Assembly: GCA_034769895.1 (NCBI GenBank)
Contig: CM068373.1
Coordinates: forward strand, 433,051,080-433,115,079
Direction of reading: 5' to 3'
Source: Magicicada septendecula
Taxonomy: Eukaryota > Arthropoda > Insecta > Hemiptera > Cicadidae
DNA length: 64,000 nucleotides
Both the position numbers and the translations under genes were made by a program. The first letter of the stretch is position 1. Every line of letters starts with the position of its first letter. The notes under the pieces were generated by a model that was given only the letters and a program-made list of their open reading frames with translations, ran no database searches and was not told the DNA's origin. Shown one piece after another: positions 53,940 to 64,000 of the stretch.

Positions 53940-54345
53940 AATCCAACTTGATGTTGACTTCTTCCCCCACAGATATTTCAAGATCTGCCAAAACATTTTA
54001 AAATTTGTGTTTTTTTACTGTTGCATAAATGGGGAGTTCAATTTATTCCAGCAATAGTGATGCACCAGGATCCATCTTTTCTGGGTGAAAAAATTTCGGC
54101 AGGTCTTTTCCCATGGTTGGAACTTATCAAACAGCTCAAGGTAAGTCTAATAGATTACATTTTATTTTCGTGTTCATTGTTTCTAAGTAATTATCCGTTA
54201 ACTAAAGCTATAAACAGAATTAGAAGAGCTTCACATTTATAAAAAACATTTGTTTGTGTGTTTCAGAAGTGTTAGCTGATGTACATAATGATGTTAATAG
54301 GATGGAAAAGGAAAGGACGAAAAAGAGAGAGAAAGCCAGGTAACT
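53940..54345 (+). other. Exon-like segments of an unidentified spliced gene or pseudogene
   Basis: One open stretch (about 53970-54140) ends in CTCAAG|GTAAGT, a strong donor, after a protein-like sequence HKWGVQFIPAIVMHQDPSF and FPWLELIKQLK. A following TGTGTGTTTCAG acceptor (about 54265) opens a second stretch rich in Glu, Lys and Arg that ends at GCCAG|GTAACT. The pieces look like exons, but no family is recognised and the upstream part is T-rich. Confidence 0.3.
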
Positions 54346-56507
54346 GAAATAGAAACAAACAGAAAATGTTAGAATCTGTAAGAAAGTGTAATACTAAGTT
54401 TAGTGATGAGGATTTACAAACATTTTTTCACTCTTTGTGGAAGCGTGCAGATTATTCTACCCAAAATACTTATTTACGAGGTTTAGTCAACGTTGCAAAA
54501 ATAAGACGATCACGTGTCCGTGATGGATTTGGTTCTGCCAAAACAGTCACATACCAGTAGGTCATACGTGTTAAAAATGAAACGTTGACAGTTTGTAAAC
54601 AATATTTTCCAGGTGTTTTACAAATCAGCTGACGAAAGTTATATAGATGCTTAAGCAAAAACGAAGTATGTTCTATGACTGACAATCGTGGAAAAGCTAC
54701 GGCTGGAAACAGAACTGATGATTCAAATGTTATAAACCATATTAAATCATTTCCCTCTTTTCAAAGCCATTATAGCAGGAAAGATAATGCAGGTAGATGA
54801 TACCTTTATTCACGATTGACTATTAAAATAATTTACAATCTCTATGTCGTAAAAAGCTCGGCTGGAAATAAGAAGCCAGTAAAAGAAAAATATTATAACA
54901 GTATATTTAAAAAACAAATTTAATTTACACTTCGAAATGAAAAAGCAGTGACACATGCTTTATGTGTGATAAACTGCACTTAAAAATTTTGTTATAAAAT
55001 AATAGAGAAATGAAAGCTGAGCTTGAAGAAAAGACAAACCAACATCTTATTTTTGCAGAGGCAGCTAGAGAGAAACTTAAAACTGATAGTAACAAGTCTT
55101 AATTCCAAAATTTAAGAGTTTAAATAAAATGCACAAGGAATTTTCATAGAGTGACTTACAAATTTATAAGGATGTCCAAGTTAACTCTAAAACGAACTGT
55201 ATTATCAATTACTAACAGTGTACATGTTGCACAGAATTAATATGACAGCTCCAACTTTACAGCTGATTTCCTGGAAAATTGAGAATATGGACCTGGTTCA
55301 CTTTTCTTCTGAACCCTTTTTTTTTGTATCAATTGCTTTTTATTGTATATTGTTTTTTATTGTATAATTTCTCTACACTGCATCTAAACAAAACACACTC
55401 ATACTTAAAATAACACGGTAGATAAAAACTACACTGAGATGAATCAATGTTGAAGCGACCAGAAAAATAAATAACCTTATTGTAACACACGCATATGGTT
55501 TAGAATTAGGCTTGCGTTAGGCGTTCATGAAATTTTACTAAAATTTTAGATAGGTCTGGATGGCGATTGACCACCCTGATCCCCCCAGCATGTAGTTACC
55601 CCCTGAATGGAATCATACCTTTGAAGTGGTTAGAGTGCCTGAAAACCTTTGTAAACGTGGATTCCAGTCAGACGTCTGGCTGCAAGCTCTAAAAGGCTCA
55701 ATGGAAGAGCAAGACAAGAAATTTAGTTGATACAGGAGAGTCGGTGAAATGGTTAAACTCACAGTTAATTAAGGAACGGTAAAAGAAGAACGCTAGCGGG
55801 AAACGGTGAAAGCAGAAAACGGCAGGACGATAAAGGACTTTTGCTGGAACGGAAGAGCAAAATCCATTCATATTAGAAGCAGAGAGACTGCAGAGAATAT
55901 ATAGAATGGTTCCAAAGACTAGCAGGAAAACCGCTGCTTGAATCAGGAGAACTACTGCTAAGATGTGTCTTCTACTTGGTGACATGAATAAATTACGTGG
56001 TAACCTTAGTAGGCAAGAGGTAAGGGTATCTGTAGTAGAAGGTTATGGTGTCAAGAGTAATAAATCAGCTTTATTTATATAAAAAACGTATCAAAATACA
56101 CGAGCGTGGAACAATCTACTCGAAAAAAGCCGTGCTTTAAAAAATCAAAATGTTTATCCGGTTGTGTTGATAATAGCAGAAAAGACAGAAAGTAATCCAA
56201 GAGAGAACGCGGCTTTGTCTAAACGTTCATTTAGCGTATTTTATTGTCAAAGTCCCAGTCACAGCATCACTGTTACGTATCTTCGGAAACTTCACAAGAC
56301 GTAACTGCGCTGGGTCTTCCAGATTTAGATGGTGAAATAACGGCTCGTCTCTGTTAGTCTGAGTACGCGAATCGAACGATATGAAGTGTTATTTGCTACA
56401 GTTGTGAATTTGCAATCCAGTGTAGAGTAATTGATCGAGGTCACGCTTAGAGCGCAGGCAGGTTTGTCAGCTTTCGATAATTGGCGGCGACAAACGTCGG
56501 TAGGGTC
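54346..56507. other. Non-coding, nothing recognised
   Basis: Scattered open frames of 64-95 codons without family features. No repeats defined. Confidence 0.35.
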
Positions 56508-56511
56508 GTAT

Positions 56512-58121
56512 TATAACCTCTTCTCTTGAGTTATAACAGAGGGAACCCAAAGTAATTGGTTCTGCCAATTACTTCAGGCTGCCTTATTCGGGACGAGCTG
56601 AAATTAAAACAGAACAACACACAGTAAATATAAAAGGAATCAGGGAAGGGAAAACTGTTGATTTATGTACACAGTATATGTGTGCAACAAGAAGATTTCC
56701 CTTTATTGAACATTTAAAAAAACAAATGACATTTACTCAAAAGACAGATCCCATTACATTATTAATTAAATTATTTAAATTGCTTTATATAGACTGTGGG
56801 ATCACAACAAATTATATTTAGCTTTTCCCCGGATCCGGGTAACCATTGGAATTTAGTCTTTAACTTTTAATTATATTCAATTCAAGATATTAGCTTGCAA
56901 GACTGTTACTTTTACTTTTACTTTTACTTTTAAGTTTCATTATTATTCCATTTGAAGAATGGTATTAATTATACTACGTTACGTTAAAATCTAAACTGTT
57001 ACAATTGTAAGAAGCCTGAATAGTTACAATTAAATTCTTAGATTTAAATTTTTATATTCTTATAAAGTCAATCGTCTCTGAAAGTCTCTTTAAGAGAGTA
57101 TTGTGTTACAATTACTATTATTATTATTCCTCGATAGACGTGCTATCGAGTCACCTTTAATTTGGGATGTAGAAATCTCCTCCATATGGTTACATCTTGG
57201 GAATCCGAAGAGCGTCGTCCTCGTCTAGGTCTGGTCTCAGTTGTTCACGGCTTAAACGTCTGCAGGATAGAGTGGGCCTTCTACGCAGGTACTCGTTGAT
57301 TCTCAGATGTCTCGAACTGCATTATCGGTCGGGTCTACTAGAGTTGTAATTCTGATGATTCATGTCTCCAGGTAGGATGTTGTGAAGAGTCGTCAATCGG
57401 AGAAGATAGCTGTTATAGTTACTAACACTCGTACTATTGGTTGTCACATATTTCTTCTTGTTACAACGTTTTTAATTTTTCTTTTTCTTAACGTTACATA
57501 TTACACTCTTTTGTAGCAGTTAGTAAAATACATAAGAATTAATCCAAACTAATAACCAATCACATAACATTTCAACAGAGCATTTTGCTCGTGCGTGTGC
57601 ACTGCTTGGAGTCGTCATTGCGAGAGAGAGATTTTTCGTCCGCTACCACTGGTACAGGACCTGGTACACCACTACCTGGTATAGGTAGTGGGGTGTTTAT
57701 TCCGCGAGAATATAGTCCCGGTCTCTCTCTAAATAAAACTTTTTAATTATACAAACTATCGCTAGATAAAAATACATCATTTAAATTAGTTGTTTTCGTG
57801 ACTATCTGTGTCTTCAGATTCTTTAATTATTAACATTATTTTTCTATATTATTTTAATTACAGAAGACTCGGTAAACATGTCGAGTCCGGTATCAACAGG
57901 TAGGCGCCTGATAACAAGCAAAGGGTTAAATGCGACAATAATAATTATTTACAATATATCTTTTCTTTACCGTTTCTTTGCCCTTATTAATTACTACTTC
58001 CATTCACACTTAGTACCTACATGTTTTTTATTATCATTGTGAGATTTAAATGGTTAGTTGTTCGCAACTTAAATTTTTTTATTTCTTTATTTTTATAATT
58101 GTCACAATTTAAATCGTCACA
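56512..58121 (-). repeat. 3' LTR (in sense orientation) of the second element
   Basis: 1610 bp copy of 60673-62263, longer by a 19-bp insertion-type difference around CTGGTACACCACTACCTGGT. Confidence 0.9.
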
Positions 58122-60672
58122 TACTCCGCCTCTTAACCAACACCGACTCCGGAAAATTTGGTTAGGTACGTACCGAGAGTATGCTTGGGGAGTACCGTGT
58201 GAAATTATTTATTATTATTATTATTTATTATTATTAGTGCACAGTTTGTTGTTTTAAATTTTCTTTAAATGATCTAGTTCTCATTTAAATGTTCCTCCTC
58301 CGTGAAATTCCCTTTTTCTCACTTCTTACAGTACTAACTTATAATACTAATTTCCCTAATTTCAGCAACTCACAATATCGTGGCCCGACTGACATCAGCT
58401 TACTCTAACACTACAGGTTAGCTTTCAGCATTCATAAATGATCTCTTGGCTCTCTTGGCTCATCATTATCCTTTTCAGCCGGCGCCGTTGTGACTCGTTA
58501 CTTAACATGTATATAATTCTATCTTGATTATACACCTGTATATAATTCTATCTTGATTATATACCATAGACTTACTTTTAAATAATCCAAAGAGGGTCTC
58601 ATACTACACTCTTGATTATAGTTACTTGGAGAGAAGCGGAATTTCACGAGGATACTTCTCTTTTAACTCTTTAACAATAACCAGACAAACTATGCGGAAA
58701 GGGGACACTTTACACACTGCATAGTATTTCACACGCGGTGGCATTCATTGTTTAGGGAGTGCTACCGTTTATACAATAGAGAGGGTGGCTGCTTAGTACA
58801 ATCCTGAACACGCATTATTTCTTCTAACTGGCCACCACAACTGGGGTGCTTACTAATCTACGTTACTTGTATTATTATTATTCCTTTCTCTTACTTCTAC
58901 GCTACACTTCACACAATTAGTTTAAATCAAGAATTAATTAGCCTTATTATTTAAACAATTATTATTCTCTTTATTCTGATTTACTTTCTTTATAATTTAT
59001 TAATTACTTTGGAGCATTTACGAAACGCACCTAGAATTATTTACTATCTACTACCATATTATTTAGAATACTCTTAATTTACTTTGTTTTGGGACTTGGG
59101 GTATAATACTTTATCTAACAAGGGAGGGTTAACTAAGTCATTTATTCATTTGAAATTTAAGTCACAATATTATTCGCTTTACTATACTACACAATTATTT
59201 CCTACACACTTTAGTACATGGTAAACATTTATTAACAGAGGTAATTAAACATAGCATTAGTTTTTTTTCTTTAAGCGATCAGCTATTTCGCTGGAAAGTA
59301 GGTTAGACTAGTTTTAAACAATGGCATAGTTTTGCTTACTAAGGGGATAAGTCAACTCGAGGGAGAATATTTCTCTATTGTTCCATTTAACAATAGCTAA
59401 CGGACACCTTATTAACTTGCACTGGCTTGCTTCAAAAGGGGTGGCGTGTGCGATGCGTACGCAATGTTACGGCCCGTTACCAAGCTGAGTTTAGTTACAC
59501 TTTTATAATTATAATTATACTAACGTGTTATAATAATTTACGATATTATTAAACCTTTTATTTTAAATGACTAATCATTTATTTCTTATTATTTACTTTA
59601 CTCAGATTTAAGAAACTTCGTTTTTTATTTGTTTAGCTCGGTTGTTTATATAACTCATCGTGTCAATAGAAACACGAATTACACATTTATGCAGGCTTGT
59701 ACAGGAAAACTACAGGTCTTACATCGTCGAAAATTGACGTGTTAGAGACTGAATACTTTGACACGTACATACATGAATTGGTATAATACAATCTAATCTT
59801 TTCACGTATAATTATATACGAGTATGTGCGTAATCTCACACAAAATATACACTTATAAATATCGTCAATATTATTCATATATGCTACTTAGCCTCTTTCT
59901 TTTTACATACAATTTCCTAACTGAGTGCATAGATATACAGAGTAGAGTATTTTACAATTGACACTAAGTACACTAAGCATTTACACAAAATGAAACAAAA
60001 AACAGTGGCGCATTTTAATAATAAAATTTATTTACTTGTTTTTTTTTTTGTTTTAATTTTCAACATATGTCTGAAATCTTTTATTACTGGGCAAGGGGTC
60101 ACACATTTTTTTTTTACAATAGAGGGAGGTGATGTATTGTCTAACGCAACTTTGCGCTAGGGTGACAAGGACACTCTCACACATGCTTGGACAAGAATTA
60201 AACTGGTTTGATATTGTTTACAAACAGACGTGTTGTTGAATGAGCTTTTGACAAGCACATACCTGATGTTATATCGAATACACGGGGCGTCTTTAGTCAA
60301 TATTATGTTCATTGCTATATCTAAATAATAATTAAAATTACCTATTTACAAAACTATTATAATAACTATTATCGTTTAATTTTATTTAAGATTTTAGACA
60401 CATTTAAAGTACATGAGTAAATAAATCAACAGATTATGGTCCGGGTTAATAGGCACAATTACTGCTTAATAACACAAGTCACAAAATTTCTTTTTTTTTT
60501 TTTAATTAGCAGCAAAATTTTAACTAATTAGCAGAGTGGCGCAATTTATTTGTGACACTCTGTACACAATTAATTATTAAACAACAGCACAATAGCAGAA
60601 AATAGCAAAATAGCAAAATAGCAAAATAAGCAAATTTAGCAAAATTAGCAAAATTAGCAGAGTGGCGCAATT
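58122..60672 (-). other. Internal region of the second LTR element
   Basis: No coding capacity. Near 58380-58450 it matches, in reverse, the 3' internal region of the first element (around 15170-15260). Contains an AGCAAAATAGCAAAAT-type simple repeat at about 60594-60655 and the duplicated primer-site-like sequence (60530-60547 and 60656-60672). Confidence 0.7.
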
Positions 60673-62263
60673 TATAACCTCTTCTCTTGAGTTATAACAG
60701 AGGGAACCCAAAGTAATTGGTTCTGCCAATTACTTCAGGCTGCCTTATTCGGGACGAGCTGAAATTAAAACAGAACAACACACAGTAAATATAAAAGGAA
60801 TCAGGGAAGGGAAAACTGTTGATTTATGTACTCAGTATATGTGTGCAACAAGAAGATTTCCCTTTATTAAACATTTAAAAAAACAAATGACATTTACTCA
60901 AAAGACAGATCCCATTACATTATTAATTAAATTATTTAAATTGCTTTATATAGACTGTGGGATCACAACAAATTATATTTAGCTTTTCCCCGGATCCGGG
61001 TAACCATTGGTATTTAGTCTTTAACTTTTAATTATATTCAATTCAAGATATTAGCTTGCAAGACTGTTACTTTTACTTTTACTTTTACTTTTAAGTTTCA
61101 TTATTATTCCATTTGAAGAATGGTATTAATTATACTACGTTACGTTAAAATCTAAAGTGTTACAATTGTAAGAAGCCTGAATAGTTACAATTAAATTCTT
61201 AGATTTAAATTTTTATATTCTTATAAAGTCAATCGTCTCTGAAAGTCTCTTTAAGAGAGTATTGTGTTACAATTACTATTATTATTATTCCTCGATAGAC
61301 GTGCTATCGAGTCACCTTTAATTTGGGATGTAGAAATCTCCTCCATATGGTTACATCTTGGGAATCCGAAGAGCGTCGTCCTCGTCTAGGTCTGGTCTCA
61401 GTTGTTCACGGCTTAAACGTCTGCAGGATAGAGTGGGCCTTCTACGCAGGTACTCGTTGATTCTCAGATGTCTCGAACTGCATTATCGGTCGGGTCTACT
61501 AGAGTTGTAATTCTGATGATTCATGTCTCCAGGTAGGATGTTGTGAAGAGTCGTCAATCGGAGAAGATAGCTGTTATAGTTACTAACACTCGTACTATTG
61601 GTTGTCACATATTTCTTCTTGTTACAACGTTTTTAATTTTTCTTTTTCTTAACGTTACATATTACACTCTTTTGTAGCAGTTAGTAAAATACATAAGAAT
61701 TAATCCAAACTAATAACCAATCACATAACATTTCAACAGAGCATTTTGCTCGTGCGTGTGCACTGCTTGGAGTCGTCATTGCGAGAGAGAGATTTTTCGT
61801 CCGCTACCACTGGTACAGGACAATAGGTAGTGGGGTGTTTATTCCGCGAGAATATAGTCCCGGTCTCTCTCTAAATAAAACTTTTTAATTATACAAACTA
61901 TCGCTAGATAAAAATACATCATTTAAATTAGTTGTTTTCGTGACTATCTGTGTCTTCAGATTCTTTAATTATTAACATTATTTTTCTATATTATTTTAAT
62001 TACAGAAGACTCGGTAAACATGTCGAGTCCGGTATCAACAGGTAGGCGCCTGATGACAAGCAAAGGGTTAAATGCGACAATAATAATTATTTACAATATA
62101 TCTTTTCTTTACCGTTTCTTTGCCCTTATTAATTACTACTTCCATTCACACTTAGTACCTACATGTTTTTTATTATCATTGTGAGATTTAAATGGTTAGT
62201 TGTTCGCAACTTAAATTTTTTTATTTCTTTATTTTTATAATTGTCACAATTTAAATCGTCACA
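60673..62263 (-). repeat. 5' LTR (in sense orientation) of the second element
   Basis: 1591 bp; its right end CGTCACA is followed by GTAT, the target duplication. Confidence 0.9.
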
Positions 62264-62267
62264 GTAT

Positions 62268-63160
62268 AGTGAAGGCAGATTACAGGCGCCGGAACGGTAT
62301 AGATTCAGTCGCAGTAATGGCGTTAAGGAGTGACGAAAGTATGTGTTCACGCATTCCTTAAGAAGGTTTTGCTTAAAACTGGAACAAGAGAGAAGTTGTG
62401 CCCACAAAATTAATCTTTCAACTCACCTACAACACACATTTCTTTTATACTGTATATCTTACCTACAGGCATCTACAACGGCTCGGTTGGAATATTCTTT
62501 AAGTCTGTACCCTAGAATTTGGGTTTCATTAAAATTTTTGATATCTCTATTTTTGTAAACTTTTGGTATGAGTGTTTCCGCATCCGTTAGGAAAATAAGA
62601 AACGTAACTGAAACGAATAATCACGTGCATAACGCTACGACTCTGCGCTGAAACCAGAAATATTTTATTCTGGTAATCTTTCTGAGTGCGGTGTCTGTGT
62701 GTGGTCTACCTGGGCGCGTGTACCGATGTCTGCTACCACTATACGGATTCTAGTTTAAACACATGTGACTGTCTGTCGCGGTGACTATCAATCGCGCCGG
62801 TCGGCACCGATTGTTGGAATCCGAAAACTTGCCTGCCCCCTTCGCGTACCCTAAATTATCGGACAGTAGCTTTTTATTTATTTTATCAATTCTAAATCAA
62901 ATTGTACAGACATCCGTAATTGGTGACGTGTAATATTTATTGCTACAATATTTTAATTAGGTGATATTTAATGTTTTTTATATTGGTGCGTTGAATACTA
63001 GTGTCATTACCTGTAGAAAAGGTATTAAAGTAGTTAAAAAGGGTTTTCCTCGTGTCCATTTACTTATTTCATTATTTATTTCTTTATTTTATAGTTATTA
63101 ATTTTTTGCAACGATAGAGAATGATCAGCGGCTACCAAAAGTGTCAATCATAGTTGAATT
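62268..63160. other. Non-coding, nothing recognised
   Basis: No gene recognised. Confidence 0.35.
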
Positions 63161-63171
63161 ACATCATTATA

Positions 63172-63290
63172 GATGATTCAGGTCTTTTACGAGTCGGAGG
63201 TCGGCTACAGAATTCAGTTCCACAATTTGCGACACGACATCAGATCATTCTGCCACCACGACATCATCTCACGCGTTGAATAATTGTGTT
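63172..63290 (+). pseudogene. BEL/Pao retrotransposon pol fragment
   Basis: Plus-strand translation reads DDSGLLRVGGRLQNS and then HQIILPPRHHLT before a stop. The GLLRVGGRL...ILLP..H.LT pattern is the segment just before the integrase zinc-binding region in BEL/Pao Pol proteins. Only about 40 codons remain. Confidence 0.7.
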
Positions 63291-63719
63291 TACAAGAGAC
63301 TCCTACATGATGCTCCACAATTGTTAACAGACTCGCTTAGATCTGCCCATTGGATACCATCAGCGAGAAGAGTTGCACGAAACATATTACACAGATCTCT
63401 TTGGTGCTTTCGACTAACGAGCAAAAATTTACGTTTGTAGAGTAGTGGACTGTAAACAAATAAAATAAAGTAACATGAAATAAAATGATGTTGAAGGCTG
63501 CTAGTAAAATCACAGGATGTGTGAACATTTTTAATTAAGCATTGAATGAAAGCGCACAAACAAACCAAAACACTGAATGAATATTTTACATTTACAATAA
63601 AGATCTGATACAAATTAAACAATAACTGTTAGTGATCCGTACATGGAACGTTTGACAAACTATGTTATTAGGTCACTGACTTGAATCCAACTAAATTGCT
63701 TCGGTTGATATTATTGTCT
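63291..63719. other. Non-coding, nothing recognised
   Basis: Open frames here have no family features. Confidence 0.35.
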
Positions 63720-63721
63720 CA

Positions 63722-63932
63722 TTATGCAGAGCGCAGCACCGTACAGCGTACAGCCTTTAATTTTGAAATAATAAAAATATCTGCTGGGGCCAAACCTGCT
63801 GAGTACGATGTGTGGGGCAGGACGGCTATCTGATATTTTGCCTGGCATTTGCGGATAATAACTGACGCATGAGCTGGTGCAACATCCAACTCTACTTTTC
63901 CCACAGTTCAGGCCTCTATTTGCGTACAGCAT
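63722..63932 (-). pseudogene. Mariner transposase fragment
   Basis: Minus-strand frame reads VAPAHASVIIRKCQAK and VLPHTSYSAGLAPADIFII, the second- and third-Asp region of a mariner transposase (normally DNAPAH and PYSPDLAPADF), with the second-Asp motif damaged. It differs from the copy at 18380-19414, so it is a separate mariner lineage. Confidence 0.75.
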
Positions 63933-64000
63933 TCTTCAAACACATTTCAACTTTTACGTAGAGCTCTTGTTTACTTTTTGATTATTCTGGTTGTGTTGTT

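Larger units (their letters stand above)
56512..62263 (-). mobile_element. Second non-autonomous LTR retrotransposon (LARD-like)
   Basis: LTRs at 56512-58121 and 60673-62263, flanked by GTAT at 56508-56511 and 62264-62267. In sense (minus) orientation the LTR begins TGTGACGATTTAAATT, as in the element at 10721-17087, but ends GAGGTTATA, and the rest of the LTR is largely different. The LTRs are nearly identical apart from a 19-bp indel (extra near 57660 in the left copy). The internal 2.55 kb has no gag or pol. The primer-site-like sequence lies next to the right LTR and the purine tract AAGAGGCGGAGTA next to the left LTR, confirming orientation. Confidence 0.85.

Noticed and set aside
53616..54057. 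Phe/Leu-rich 101- and 124-codon frames
   Set aside because: T-rich low-complexity sequence giving overlapping hydrophobic frames.
55698..55985. 95-codon hydrophobic minus-strand frame
   Set aside because: No family, no neighbours, no splice or promoter signals; hydrophobicity follows base composition.

Overview
The window is eukaryotic and almost certainly insect nuclear DNA: AT-rich, intron-bearing and crowded with transposable elements typical of insects (mariner, Penelope-like, non-LTR, LTR and BEL fragments, MITEs), with one gustatory-receptor-like exon. I cannot name the species. Gene density outside the central element is very low.

The centrepiece is a 23.9-kb virus-like mobile element, a Polinton/Maverick of the adintovirus type, at 20168-44032. 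It has 988-bp terminal inverted repeats with one mismatch noticed between them, and a 6-bp target duplication (AATATC) on both sides. It carries the full Polinton core: protein-primed DNA polymerase B, chromodomain integrase, adenain-like protease, packaging ATPase, double-jelly-roll major capsid and single-jelly-roll penton. Other likely virion genes encode a phospholipase A2 protein, a repeat-built fibre-like protein and a small basic protein. It also carries unusual cargo: a secreted matrix metalloproteinase with a hemopexin domain (split by one TGA), a BIR-RING IAP, a BIR-only protein, and a RING-H2 gene in five exons whose four introns all have the same phase. Most genes run leftward from a bidirectional spacer near 36.8-37.1 kb; the polymerase and RING-H2 genes run rightward. 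The left end also holds a rightward promoter-like site followed by four repeated splice-donor-like leader units with no recognised product.

The copy looks young but probably not fully functional: the TIRs are nearly identical, while there is a homopolymer frameshift in a leftmost gene, a stop in the metalloproteinase, no in-frame AUG at the expected protease start, and no early AUG for the integrase N-terminus.

Left flank (1-20161): tandem duplication, foldback elements, solo LTR, (CT)n, non-LTR 3' fragment, a 6.4-kb non-autonomous LTR element (10721-17087) with a 5'-inverted Penelope-like element nested in it, and a decayed mariner. Right flank (44039-64000): further foldbacks, a solo LTR, a non-LTR 3' end, a second Penelope-like fragment, a gustatory-receptor-like exon, a Harbinger-type MITE, a second non-autonomous LTR element of the same lineage in reverse (56512-62263), and BEL and mariner scraps. 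Several foldbacks and both Penelope copies share a hammerhead-ribozyme-like core. Both LTR elements have a primer site complementary to the 5' end of initiator tRNA-Met.
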